DNA of 64,000 bases, from the NCBI GenBank assembly GCA_039881045.1, contig JAYWVB010000037.1:248001-312000 (forward strand). Reading direction: 5' to 3'. Shown here in pieces: positions 21,380 through 32,898 of this stretch; the first letter of the stretch is position 1; each line of letters opens with the position of its first letter. Under the pieces are notes generated by a model that had not been told where the DNA came from, searched no databases, and saw only the letters and a list, made by a program, of their open reading frames with translations. A program made the translations under genes and the position numbers. This stretch comes from Chaetomium olivaceum (lineage: Eukaryota; Ascomycota; Sordariomycetes; Sordariales; Chaetomiaceae).

Positions 21380-23717
21380 TCAGGACCAGCAGGAGACAGC
21401 TAAGACTACACCAAAGACACCGCTTAGGGAATACAGGCGCCGCCTATAACAGTTGGCCCCCTTACAATAGTCGTCCCCGTCGCCACAGAAGCCATGTATT
21501 GAGCAGCACGCGCCAAACTGCGTCCCCGTGCACGTCTTGTTGCCCGCATTGCTCGGGCCGCACTCGCCGTTGGTTGATGGGCCTCCTATATCCGGATCAC
21601 AGTCGCCGGAGTGGCAGTTCCCCGGCGCGCAAAAGTCTGTGCCGGACCCACAGAAGCCGTAGATGCTGCAACAGCTGCCAAACTGCGGCGTGCACACGGT
21701 CCCGCCGTAGTCCGGCCCGCATGTCCCGTCCTCCGTCTCGGGCTCGCCGCCGCCCCCGGGATCGTCGCAGTACTCGGGCCCGCTGCCACAGAAGCCAAAC
21801 GACGAACAGCAGTCGCCGAACGCGGTGCCCTCGCAGGTGACGCCGCGCGGGCAGGTGCCGTCGACCGAGGGCGTCTCGGGCGTCACGGGCGCCACGCACG
21901 CGTCGTAGCTGAGCCAGAGGTTGGTGCACCCCTCGTCGAGGTACGTGTTCCACTCCCACAGCGCGCCGGCAGGGAGGTTGAAGCGCTGGTTGATTGTGTA
22001 GCAGTCGTCCCCGGGCGCAACCAGGTAGTACGCGCCGCACTCGCTGATGGTGCCGCTTTGCGTCGGGTTAGCTGGTGTGGCGGCTTCGTAGTAGGTCGGT
22101 GAGCCTGTGGCGCCAGGAGCCGTTATTGTAGCGTTGGGTTTGGGTGCCGTGCCGCCTGGTGCTCTGGTGAAGAGCAGCCCTTCTACGTCAGCATTGGTAG
22201 GATATCTGGCCTGGCTGGGTATTTTGGACTTACCCTTTGCAGACACGCTGCCCGGCAGCAACGCCAGAACAGCTTCCCCGGATATTGCGGTTCCAGCTGA
22301 GAAACTGGACCAGCGTGACAGTGTAGGTCGAGTTGGAGTACCTTTCGGCAAGTTGATCGCTGGCAAGATAAGGTAGTCAGCAGTCAGCATGTGTATCTAT
22401 CTTGGGAAACCTAGAATAATACGAATGGGTGCGCTTTGAGGAAAAGTCAGTACCATGTTGGGCGGTCCCAGACAGTGTCGAGTTCGCACGGCAGGGGCAC
22501 GCAGAGCGGCTGGTCGAAAAAGCAGCTGTTGTCTCCTGTGGCGACACGAGCATCCCCGGTAGAAATGTTGTATCTGTCCAAGGGCAATTCTTAAGTGCCT
22601 TTGCCGAAGCGCGTTTTGGGTGTTTTACTCACGTGTCAGAGAGGTCGTCGCAAGTGAGCCAGTTTGTCAGTGGTTGTATGGTCTGCCCCTGGCAGGTAGG
22701 TGTCGTGGACGGGCCCGTCGCCGTCGCTCCGGTAGTCGTAGTGGAAGTTGCTTCCCCCACGTACAGCGTCGACGCCGAGGTGGTATAGGGGAGACTGGTT
22801 GAGCACTCCCGCTGGATGTCGTCAAACTGGCCGATCAGGTAGTCGGTAAAGTTGGCGTTGGGCAGCCAGGGGTTCAGAAGGCGTTTACGGTATAGCTGCA
22901 GGAAGCAATCACTGCAGTACTGCGCTGTATGTCAGTACCTGTTCTTGTTCCTTTCAAGTTTATCATTTTCCCTTACAAGCTCCCTATCGTAGAGGTTCCT
23001 CAGAGCAGACATGTCGTCGTCGACCTCGTCGAGGTCAAAGCCAGGGTCCGCGCACTCGGGCGCAATAGTGCTGTTGTCGTCGCCGTTGCTGAAGCACATG
23101 TCCGGGTCCCAGCGGATGTAGTCGCTACCCTGCCACGTCTGCGATTCCAGGAAGCACCACGTGGACGATGCCGTATCCCGCGTGCACACGAGTCCAACAT
23201 TGTATGTGAAGGTCAGGGGAAGCGCCCTGGCTTTGACGATGATTCCATTCTGGATCGTCGTTTCCTCTCCGCACACGCTGTTGACCGTATCCTCCCAGGC
23301 TTCGAGAGACCCGGTGCACCCAGAAGAGCAGAGTTGGCTGAGGTCCGTGGGGGTCCAGTCTGGTATTGGTGTGTGTGTGAGACTTGTGTCAGTGATTATT
23401 GCCGGGTAGTCAGGATTGGGCGATGCAGGTTTACAATGAATATCTGCGCCATGACCAGCAAGATTAATCAAGGTCTCGTTGCATGCGACAGTAGTATTGC
23501 TGCGAAAGTGTGAAGATTCTGTCAGGACGTGTCCTCGTATTGTATTGTCTCTGACATGTAGTCGGCCAACTTACAGTGCTTGGAGACAAGTGTCACTCAG
23601 GGCAAACCCAGCTATCAGGGCGTCCGCATTGTAAGCTTTGTATAAGGTGAAATCGGCCGAGGTCCAGGCTGTCCATGCAACAACCAGGACGGCCCAGGAC
23701 AGCTTGGGAGACGGCAT
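21380..23717 (-). CDS. Secreted LysM protein with three C-terminal CBM18 modules (TAL6-like)
   Basis: Seven exons: 23717-23575, 23499-23435, 23359-22977, 22919-22633, 22573-22454, 22359-22234 and 22163-21380. The total is 1,908 nt and 635 residues with no break. It begins with a signal peptide (MPSPKLSWAVLVVAWTAWTS). LysM-like modules follow, including NWLTCDDLSDTYNISTGD, the segment around FLSWNRNIRGSC, and ECGAYYLVAPGDDCYTIN. Three hevein-type CBM18 domains follow, each with CCSxxGFCGxGxxYC/FC spacing. In the family, LysM and CBM18 bind chitin or its fragments. Known relatives either shield hyphae or act with chitinases on self or rival walls. The gene is divergent from the CBM18-GH18 chitinase, a pairing known from other fungi, which suggests co-expression. 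Confidence 0.92.
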
Positions 23718-24378
23718 ACTGTTTGGAGCTGGAATGACACGGCTCTTGACCGTTGCCTCACAAAATCCCACTGTCGGGAACAGACGAAAGAGGGCCTTTA
23801 ACGCCAGTGTGCAGTTGGATACGCTGATGACTGCCCGCGGAAGAGGACCCTACTCGTCACTTGGCAATGGGTCAGCATGCGGGATACTGTTGTATCCAAA
23901 GCCAGAATAAGCCGCCAAGACGAGGACGCGTCAAATATTTACAGCATCACACTTTTCAGCAACCGCAGTAGACTATGTACTATGTAACCATATTTGCTGG
24001 GCCTTCATCTTAGCTGCGGGGTTATCTCGCGTACTCTACTTGAACGGGGAGTTGGTGGAACCCTCGCGGACATAACAGCGCTAAAGGTCGGTCGTGATTG
24101 GAAGATCAGGCCAATATTGACTTCGACCGGGAGAGTGTACCATGACATGTGTGCGTTGGGATGAGCAAGCCGAGAGCGCCCCTGACATGACAATTGCCCC
24201 GATGCATTATCACCTGCGTTAGCGCTCCGTGCCTCCTGGAGCACTTTATGGTTCCTGGTCCCATCCATTATCAGGTGCTGTCTCCTTTTCAGGAGACAAC
24301 CGCGCTCCCCGTGCTTCACCTTTCATCAAACCAAGTTCTAGTATCCTCGCAGACTAGGTGGGCAGCCTGACTGCCACA
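23718..24378. promoter_or_regulatory. Shared divergent promoter of LysM effector and chitinase
   Basis: The 661 bases separate the two divergent start codons, and no gene is recognised inside. As the only upstream DNA for both, it should hold the control sites of both genes. The specific sites cannot be assigned by eye. Confidence 0.6.
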
Positions 24379-27300
24379 ATGCAAGTACTGCTTCTGTTCA
24401 CCTTGTTCTTTCTTCTTGCCCGCCATGGGTATTCCCAGGACCCTGGGCAAGGCGGCAACAGCTCAAGTTCCCAGTCATCAAGGCCAGGAACCTCGTCTGT
24501 GCTGCCTGCCGCATCCAAGAGGAACTCATCCTCCACCATCAAGCCTCTTTATCAGGCATACTCGGATAAGACGCCCAAGTTCAAAAATGAGGCCCTAATC
24601 CGGTTCCTGTCCGACAACCCAGAAGCGCGGCTTGACCGCATGAGTCCGAAGTCCGTTCCCTGGCTGCAGAGGAGACAGTCCGACGACCTCCCAGAGGGCG
24701 TTTGTGCGCCCGGGCAACCCTGCATAAACGGTGCTTGCTGTAGCAATACGGGAGTTTGCTCGTACGCCCCGTCGAGTTGCGCCCCTGAAGTCTGCATCAG
24801 CAACTGCGACGCCAAAGCCCCTTGCGGGCAATATGCCGATCCCGCAAGTGCTTCGTGCCCTTTGAACGTCTGCTGCTCCCAGCACGGGTTTTGTAAGTCG
24901 ACGGACATTTGCACCTGCAGTCTCTAACGGATCTAATAAACCGGATGCTGACTTAGGCCCTGGCAATATGTAGGCGGTAGTACTTCCGAATTCTGCGGCA
25001 CCGGGTGCCAGGAGGGCTTTGGAAGTTGTGGGCCCGCGCCCAGCCCTACGTGCGCCGCCAGCTCGGGCGGCGGCGCTGTCGGAGACCGCCGGATTGGCTA
25101 CTACGCGAGCTGGTCGACCATGAAGTCGTGCGATGCCGTCCCGCCCGAGGACTTGGACGTGTCGGGCCTGACGCACGTCATCTTCTCCTTTGCCTTCTTC
25201 GACCCGTCAACCTTCCAGATCACGCCTATGGACACCAATGCGGGGGCACTCCTATCGCGGTTTACAGCCCTCAAGCGTAGAAAGCCCGGGCTGGAAACAT
25301 GGATCGCGATCGGTGGCTGGTCGTTCAACGACCCCGGCAACGTGCCCGATACGCGGCGCGCGTTCAGTAACATGGCGAGCAGTGCGGAGAACCGGAGGAG
25401 GTTCATCAGTGGGCTGCTCAATTTTATGCAAACGTACGGCTTCGACGGTGTGGATTTGGACTGGGAGTATCCCGGAGCCGAGGACCGCGGCGGTGTTCCA
25501 GCTGATTTCACCAACTACCCCATCTTCCTCGCAGAACTACGGGCGGCGCTGGGGACTCGTGGTATCAGCGTTGCGATACCTTCATCTTTCTGGTATCTAC
25601 AGAATTTTGACTTACCAGCCATGGCGCAAAGTATAAGCTGGTTCAACGTGATGAGTTATGACATCCATGGCGTCTGGGACTCGAGTAACCGGTTCACGGG
25701 GCCCTTCATCCGCCCCCATACCAACTTGACCGATATCGACAATAACCTCGAGCTATTGTGGCGCGCGGGTGTCAACCCGGCACAGGTAACGCTGGGCATT
25801 GGCTGGTATGGGCGGTCCTTCACACTGGCCGACCCGTCGTGCAATCTGCCGAACGGTGTCTGTCGCTTCACGGCTGGCGCGAACCCCGGCCAGTGCTCCA
25901 ACAACGCGGGCACACTGACGAACTCCGAGATCAAGCGCATCCTGGCGTCCGGAACCGCGACGGAGTCGTACGATGCCACGGCGGGCGTCAAATGGATGCA
26001 ATGGAACAACGACCAGTGGGTCAGCTACGACGATGGCGTGACGATGCAGCAGAAGATGGATCTGGCAAGAAGGCGGTGCTTGGGCGGGGTTATGGTTGTA
26101 AGAAGCCCCTAATCAACTCTGATATGCGGTCAATCCCAGAAAAATACTAACCCAGGGGCGGGGGGGTTGGCGGACGGTAGTGGTCGATCGACCAGGACAA
26201 TACGGGTGCGAGTATGGACGACATGCTGGGTATTGGCGATGCCAACAAGATTCCGGACGCGCTCAAGCAGGGGTATAAGGATATGGCGGCCGAGGCAACG
26301 CGGCAGAAAGCCGTGGCCGACAGTTGCTACTGGTCCCTGTGCGGCGGGGACTGTACCGATGGCTACTTCGACGTGACTGAGTCCCGCGGCTCCGCGTCAG
26401 CCGCCCAGCGGACCAGCATCTGTGCGCCGGGCGAGGTCCAAGTGTTGTGCTGCGCTCCCGGAACGACCATGGGGAGATGCAGGTGGGAAGGATTTCGAGG
26501 GGTCGCCTTTCCCTGCTCACCCGCATGCTCGGATCCTGACGCGACGCTGGTGCGCGAAACACGAACTCGTACCACATGAATCAGGCCGGCCAGATCCGGG
26601 ACCTGACGTGTATTGGCGGGTACCAGGCCTTCTGCTGCTCCGGTTTTGTGCCCTCGCCCATCACCAACACGGGTAACCTGAACCTCATCGGTCAGGGCGA
26701 GCTAGCCGGTAGCAACACGGAGAACTCTCTCATAGTCCGGAACCGGGACGAGCACGGAATGGTGGTATACAAGAGGGCCAAAGGATCTGCGCTCGGCGAC
26801 ATGATCACTCTGTGCGCGGCCCTCGGGGCGATCGGGGCTCTCGAGACGCTCGGGTTCGCCGTCGTGTTGGGTGGAATCTGCGCCGCCGTAGCGGTCGCCG
26901 TCTCCGCAATTGGCTGGATTGTCGGCATCGTCGGCGGCCTCATAGGCTGGATCTTCGGCGGCGGTGTCCGTGGTCCCAACAAGGGCACCCCCACGACCAT
27001 TGGCACGCGCAGCGCGTACGGCCAGTGGCCGCTCCTCGACTTTGGTAACGGAGGCGGCGGAGGCGGCGGAAACGGCGGGGGCAACTGCGACTGCGTCGTC
27101 ACGTATACTTGCCGCTACAATATGGGCTGGGACGAGGTGTGCGACAACCAGCGCTGGGCCATCGATAAGGTACTGAACGGCCAGACCGTCTTCCAGCCAA
27201 ACGCCGGCCGCCCTGGGGACCGCCAATATTTTGGCTGGGCGCGTAGCCAACGCCATCCGGCGTTCCGGACTATGGCCCAGGAGCGGAACGCGAATCGGGT

Positions 27301-28426
27301 ATACCGGTGCCAGCTAGACGAGTTCCCGATGGGAGACCTCCACGAGTCGGGCGGGGACCAGCCGCAGGCCTGCCGCCTCGTCAACGGGCCAGCCAACCAA
27401 GCGCAGGGAGCCGACTACAAGGCCTGGAAGACCGCGCAATGGCTCCCTTGTTCCAGGTACAGGGCTACTGAATGCAACATCAACGACGGGGGTCCGCCGG
27501 CAACATGGTAGGAGCGCGTGCCGGTTTGTGGCGAGTGAGCATCTCTCCTGCTAATACTTCTCTTTTTGCTTTTTCTAGGAAGTTCGGACCGTTGAACGGA
27601 AATCGCGGCGGCGGAAGTGGCAAGCGCTTCTTGAACGCCTACGGCTTCGACTCGCAGACGCCGGGCTCGCTCTGCTTCGCCACCTTTACCTACGCCCCGT
27701 TCGGAGGGAACAGACCGCAGGCAACCTCGACGGTCACTGACCACGGCTTCCGTGTCCTCGATAATGACCCGTAAGTCACACCTTGCTCTTGAACACCCGG
27801 CTACTCACCTACTCACTTGCCGACGTCCGGGCGCGCTAATCACACCTCACGCGAAAAGCATGTACGGGAATGCCTACGGCTGGCAGCGGCAGAACTGGCA
27901 GGACGATCCACGCCCTTTTGGTGTGCAAAACCGGCCGGCCGACTACCAGCCCAACATGTTCCAGAAACGCCAACAACACCCACTTACGGCGGGCGCCGGC
28001 AACGGCACCGAGGCCGACCATCACGAGGCCGTGTGCCACGTATACCAAGCTGCCCAGCAGCACGGTATTGTTGGCGGCGATCAAGACCTCAACGGGCTGC
28101 AGTTCGTCGACATGGACGGCAACCCGATCGACGGGCGGCGCTGCGACGTCATCTACGACGACAACGACCCGGGGTCGCGCATGCGCATCGTCATGGACGA
28201 GGACGGCGGTATTGCGGGCATGTATGTCGAGCACGACGCGGACGCGGAGGGCTGGGGTGCAGACTCTGCCATGTACGAGAGTCCGGTCACGCTAGTCATG
28301 TCCGCCACGACCATACCGGCCTCGGCGCGGCCGGGCGGTGGCGAGGCATCGCTCACCGTCCCTGCGCGCACGACCTCGACTAGGAAGCGGGTGAAGACCG
28401 TCGTCACCTATGCGCCGGTTGTGTAG
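24379..28426 (+). CDS. CBM18-GH18 subgroup C (killer-toxin-like) chitinase with one frameshift
   Basis: Exons are 24379-24892, 24974-26097, 26181-27507, 27579-27770 and 27859-28426; all introns are GT-AG of 71-88 bp. A signal peptide (MQVLLLFTLFFLLARHGYS) leads to a Cys-rich chitin-binding region with CCSQHGFCGS. GH18 follows, with GLTHVIFSFAFFD, AIGGWSF, FDGVDLDWEYPG (catalytic Glu), GIGWYGRSF and KWMQWNNDQW. The long C-terminal part has Cys motifs (CYWSLCGGDC, CIGGYQAFCCSG), a hydrophobic segment (about 26800-26950) and a Gly-rich run. Near 26,545-26,555 the frame jumps by one missing base: the DPDATLV side and the NTNSYHMNQ side are both family-like. The total of 3,725 nt is one short of a multiple of three. 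In the family it hydrolyses chitin; the group resembles yeast killer-toxin chitinase subunits. The break is either real inactivation or an assembly indel. Confidence 0.88.
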
Positions 28427-29096
28427 GTAGTTGTAGCCCGCGCTGGCAACGCTTAACCGAACCCTTGATGATGCCCTCAGGTAGCTTCATCTTTGGCTGA
28501 CACGGCCCAACTCACTCTCTCTTTTAATTTCCCGGTTGGCTTGCCGCGGCCAAGGCTCGAGTTAACAGCCTGGAGTGCTTGGCGAACAAGACGTTGGCCT
28601 CGGCTCTTTCGCGGGAACTTAGGCTTCTCACCGGCCGAGTTTGTTATCCTCGACAGAGCTGTAGTAGTGGATACGCCGGAAAACCCTCCCCATGGCAGCT
28701 TGTTAGAAACTGTGGTTTTTATGCACAGTTACCTGCTTCAAGGACCTCCGTACTTTGACCAGGGCGCGAGTCGAACACCTGCGCCCAGACTCCCTTCTCC
28801 TGGTAAAGTCACAGGATGCTTTGCATGATAGAACTAAAATTGGCACACAAGAGAAAAAGAAAGCATGGCATAGCTTTGAGGTATCGACATTTGATTGGAC
28901 GATGGGGTCTAATGAGAGTGTAAGAACGTCTAGCTGTTAGGCCAGCTTCGCAGAGTACTTCCCAGGTTCTTGAGTATATGAGCAATATATCAGAGAACCA
29001 GCAGAGACTCCCCCGAAATCTGTTTTAGCAAACTAGTAACGAAGACGTCGCCCCGAGACACTGTATAGCTACCGTGCTACCAAGACAACGACGATT
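28427..29096. other. Intergenic region between two convergent genes
   Basis: About 670 bases. It contains a perfect 6-bp stem hairpin at 28762-28786 (gggcgc and gcgccc around a 13-base loop) but no gene. It presumably carries both 3' ends. Confidence 0.5.
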
Positions 29097-30179
29097 TCAA
29101 GTAGCCATCCTCGACCACTCATCCCTGAACTCCACCTCATCTGGACTAAGCAGTCTATAGTCAATGACTCGCCTGTCTCGTGCATCCACAGTGACTAGGA
29201 AGGTATCAATAACATTGGACCGCCATGAGTCCAGCCCGTGCCAGAGCTTATACTCAAGCTCAATAATCGTCTTCATGCGATTCATGACCCCTCGGAAGAG
29301 ACTGAGCTTCTGGGTTCCTGCTTCCCTCTCACCACCCCCCTCATCCTCCGTAAACTCTTCGGGTTCACTATCCGAGGCACCCACGGCAGTAAATGCCTCC
29401 CAATCCTCACCTTCAAACTCGCTATCCGAGTCAGGCTCAAGGGTCACCGGCTCTGTGTGCGTCTGCGGATCGACAACCCGACTCAGCCATCCCCTCCTCC
29501 CGAAGTCAACGATGTCCCGCACCACCCTCTCAGCCGACACGGCTCCGAACCTCTTCCACGCATTCACCTTGTCCTCCGCCGAGAGTTCCGCATAGGTAGC
29601 TGGGGTCAGGCATATCGTCATCGTCGGCTTCGTCGTCGGCAAAGCGTCATACTCATCAGGTTGATGGCTCAGGCTGTCGACGGAGACCATGGTCTTTTTG
29701 GTGATCCTGAACGTGGCCAGTCGCGGATACTTATGGAAAGGGAATGGTCGCTTGGGGGGTCTGTCCTCGCCCAAGAACTCCATAGTCCCGCAGTGGAAGA
29801 GGACCTCGCGCACATCATCGCGGGTGGCACGCGGGGGCAATATCGAGAGCTGGCCGGGCGCGTGGGGGTTATAGACGATGTGCAGCTTCAAGCTGGCGTA
29901 GAGGATGGGCAAGGCCTCGGCGTAAATCTGCTTGCACACGTAGAGCGGGCTCGTATCCGCGCTGCCGGATGTCTCGATGCCGCCGTAGTCGCACGCGTAG
30001 CGCATGTGTGGGACGGCCACGCTGCCGTAAAAGATGCGCCATATGTGCTGGCGGAGTTCAGGCGGGAGACCCAGGAGGGATGTCTTTGTCGGGGGGGTAG
30101 TGTTGCTGTTGTCCAACACACCGCTGCTTAGGAATAATGCATGCTTTTTAGGCCGCGGCGGGGGGGCGCGAGGCATCAT
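29097..30179 (-). CDS. 2EXR (F-box-like) domain protein
   Basis: A single 360-residue exon starting MMPRAPPPRPKKH. Near residue 36 the motif LLGLPPELRQHIWRIFY matches the fungal 2EXR/F-box-like helix (LPxELRxxIWxxxl). A region with PLYVCKQIYAEALPILY, the usual second half of the domain, follows. The middle is rich in charged residues and includes an acidic run (SDSEFEGEDWEAF). No signal peptide or membrane span is present. This expanded fungal family is mostly uncharacterised; the F-box resemblance suggests a protein-interaction role, possibly in ubiquitin ligases, but this is inference. Confidence 0.8.
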   Translation of the reverse strand: MMPRAPPPRPKKHALFLSSGVLDNSNTTPPTKTSLLGLPPELRQHIWRIFYGSVAVPHMRYACDYGGIETSGSADTSPLYVCKQIYAEALPILYASLKLHIVYNPHAPGQLSILPPRATRDDVREVLFHCGTMEFLGEDRPPKRPFPFHKYPRLATFRITKKTMVSVDSLSHQPDEYDALPTTKPTMTICLTPATYAELSAEDKVNAWKRFGAVSAERVVRDIVDFGRRGWLSRVVDPQTHTEPVTLEPDSDSEFEGEDWEAFTAVGASDSEPEEFTEDEGGGEREAGTQKLSLFRGVMNRMKTIIELEYKLWHGLDSWRSNVIDTFLVTVDARDRRVIDYRLLSPDEVEFRDEWSRMAT

Positions 30180-30582
30180 AAGACAATCTATAAACCAAAA
30201 GGGGGAAAAGCTGACTCGTGCCTGGTTCAGCCGAGTTGGACCAGTTCACCACAGGATAAGCGGTCAAGAACACGAACTTGTGTGAAGGCCGCGGGGAAGC
30301 GTTGAATTGAGGAAATAACCAGCCACTCATATACCAATAAAAGAGCCTCCCCAAAACCCTACCAGTGGGGATTAAGTGGAACCACTTGTTGACGGTTGCC
30401 TGGCAAGCCTGGCACGTGCCTGGCTACCTACTCGAACTCTTACAACAGGATCTAAAGTGAATGGCTCCCCGCAGGTTAAGCTAGGTAGGTACTCTACTGT
30501 CTCAGAAAGCGGCTGCGTCGCCCGATTGCCAAACATTTAAAAGAGATGACTTTACATCACGAAATCCTATACACTCTTCAAC
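30180..30582. other. Intergenic region, nothing recognised
   Basis: About 400 bases upstream of the 2EXR gene start. I see no gene or repeat apart from AGGTACC-type words common in this genome. Confidence 0.45.
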
Positions 30583-31055
30583 ATGCCGCGGGGAAACATC
30601 TCAAAGCTACGCACGCCCGCTGCGGCCCGCAGAGCAGCTCAGAGAAAAGCACTGGCATCGAGAGGCTACCATAACATGTAAGTACCTAGCTAAATATAAC
30701 AGAAGTTTACTGCCCCTATAAACGCCGATACGATCCAAGCCAACATATTCTACGTCCAAGAAAGACTCGTGAGGCACTTCGTACTTTGTGACTGTATCCA
30801 GCTACACTGCTAACTGTTCGCAGATTCTGCCATGAGAAGAAACACGGAAGTTAGAAGACGGCCATCCGGAGACGCTACTACGACAAGGCTTGATCATGGA
30901 AGTTCTGCACTGGATCTGCGAGGCTTACCTTTTGCGAGACACAAACGCTCGAAGAAGAAAACTGTCAAATCAGTACTGGTGAGCCTTCAACATGCTCTAT
31001 CAACGAACGAGTAACGGAAGAGTTGTCAATGCGAACGACTGGGAGGAGACCCGTA
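30583..31055 (+). pseudogene. Relic resembling a DUF3435/FluG-type fungal recombinase N-terminus
   Basis: A basic start (MPRGNISKLRTPAAARRAAQ) at 30583 runs to a GTAAGT donor at 30678, followed by a GCTAAC branch point and a CAG acceptor at 30823. After it, one frame reads REETRKLEDGHPETLLRQ-type sequence, then RRRKLSNQYW, a stop, and AFNMLYQRTSNGRVVNAND. Two in-frame TGA codons (near 30834 and 30989) each replace a likely CGA Arg. The ETLLRQ and YWR-F-MLYQR..G pattern is reminiscent of the N-terminal half of DUF3435/FluG-domain proteins, the tyrosine-recombinase-like family that includes Starship captains. No catalytic region is seen. The family call is tentative. Confidence 0.35.
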
Positions 31056-31863
31056 AGTTATTTTTTTAGTGACTTGCCACGATCTTTGAAATACGTGCAA
31101 ACTGAACCGTCCCCAAAGACCTAACCGGTTAGGTCCCGAACAAGTGGTGAGGTTGCCTGCGGGGTTCGCACACCCACCAAACCACCACTGGCCAGCCATT
31201 CATTACACGTTTTTGACTCGGGTTTATAGGGCACGTGGTCGACCTCCTATGGACGGCGATCCATCGAAAGTTCAACTAGTTTTTACCAGGGCGGCGGTCA
31301 AAAGGTGGCCTGCAAGTGCATACAGCATGAAACTGAAGCGTCGCAGAGCACCCTGATGTCTAGATGGCCAGACTGGCGTGATAGGCGCAGTCCTCTGCAA
31401 AAGATTGAACTGGGTAAGCAACGAATCAGTTAATGAGAGCTAAATCAATAAGTCTACTTTTCAAATCAATACCATTTTGTCGGAGCGGCTCACAAACTCG
31501 CTTTGCCAGCTATACTTTCGCCTTCTCCGCCGCCATCCGAGACGGGACCCTTTCTCCGCCGACCTTGACGCTGTCCCGTTCCTTAGGTCCTGCCCACAAT
31601 TAAAAGATTGTCGCCTCGGACGGACCCAGGCAGCGTGGGGTCCCTTTCCCTTCACGCGGCCGATCCTCCGCGTATTGTCCATGAAAACTTTGATCCTCAA
31701 GTAGTAAGACACCGTGGCTAGAGTTCACTGCCTGAGTGCAGTGTCTTCAAGTCTTGATGAATATTGATGCGCATGCGCCCCATGAGTACCACGATTGCGG
31801 ACGATATACAAAGCACCCACTGGCCTTCACCTTCGCGGAAATTGAACAGCTGTCTGATACTAA
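31056..31863. other. Intergenic region, nothing recognised
   Basis: About 800 bases. It may continue the upstream relic but contains no frame I can join to it. No repeat was seen. Confidence 0.4.
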
Positions 31864-32898
31864 TTACAGATACGAGTCAAGAGCGGCCCCAATAGCATCG
31901 ACGCAGTCTGCCCAGCTTGGATCATTAAAAAGCTGCTGGAAGTCAGGAGGATTTCCCGGCTGAATAATGGAGCGTCAGTTCCTTGATCCGCAATAGCAGA
32001 AAGCCTAGCATTTTGAACTGGCAGGTCAACTTACGTTCAAGTAGGAAATCTCAAACTCGCGGATATAAGCCTCGAGTCCGTTGCTGCCGCACACCTCGGA
32101 AAAGTTGGACCAGTCAAAGTCGAGTCACTAGCCTGGTCGCACGGCTCTCCGCCGTAGGTATTGTTTGACGCGACTTCCTTGGTGTAGCTGACCCAAGTTT
32201 CACGGTCTTCGACTGGGAACGTCCCGCCATCGGAACCCTTAGGGCCCGAATTGAAGATACAGTCGTTGTGGATGGTCACGCCGCGGTCGCCATCATAGAG
32301 GGCCTTGTGGTCTTGGGGATACCGCATGGCAACCTTGGGCCCTACCTCACGCAGCTTGTCCACTATGGCTTTTTTCACCCTCACGGTTCTCCTCAGTGTC
32401 GTAGATCCCTTTCTCCGGGCAGAAGTGACCACTCTGGGAGTCTTGTCAGCTAAGAAAATACGGGAGCAAGACTTCGATACTCACATGCCATTCTCCCCAC
32501 ATGCCAAGGAAGCCAGCCTGAATGACAGGGATATCAATGATGCCAGAGACTTCCGAAAAGACCGTCGCCCACGTTGCCACATCGTCAAGAATCAAAGCCG
32601 CATCTGCCGGCTCAGAGGCCACCGATCCGTCGACGTTTCCGTATCTGACACGGGGAATCGCCGACACCCCTTGGTTACCATAGTTCCGAGCCAGCGTTTT
32701 GAAGTCCTCAATCAGGGGCTGATGATCCCCGCCGGCGATGATTTGAATGTAGAGGAAGAGCGTGTCGGAGCGGTCCAGCTCATGATAGGTAATAGCATCG
32801 GAGTTATCGATGTCGGATCGAATCTCTTTGTAGGTTGCGAAACCGGCAGCTGCCAGCTCTAGAACGGCCGCTGTGGCAAGAAGCTTTGAAGTTCGCAT
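31864..32898 (-). pseudogene. DUF4874/DUF4832 (glycosidase-like) protein with two frameshifts
   Basis: Exons are 32898-32485, 32433-32035 and 31959-31864; introns are 51 and 75 bp (GTGAGT..CCAG and GTAAGT..TCAG). A signal-like start (MRTSKLLATAAVLELAAA) is followed by DUF4874 sequence with the hallmark VIQAGFLGMWGEWH. DUF4832 follows: VGPKVAMRYPQDHKALY, VTIHNDCIFNSG and YGGEPCDQ. The tail FEISYLN leads into a last exon ending DAIGAALDSYL. The frame shifts by +1 near 32,390 (GGG in gagggtg, one base too many) and by -1 near 32,120, so the totals compensate but the middle is out of phase. The usual family N-terminus (NPERGFY region) is missing. Relatives are predicted (beta/alpha)8 glycosidase-like proteins; the function is unproven. 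Confidence 0.7.

Noticed and set aside
26545..26580. A micro-intron explaining the chitinase frame change
   Set aside because: Family-like residues continue right up to both sides, leaving no room for an intron of workable length; a one-base deletion fits the exon total.
28762..28786. tRNA-like TTCGA sequence in a hairpin on the minus strand
   Set aside because: The stem is 6 bp around a 13-base loop, not a T-arm, and no matching D-arm, anticodon arm or acceptor stem could be folded around it.
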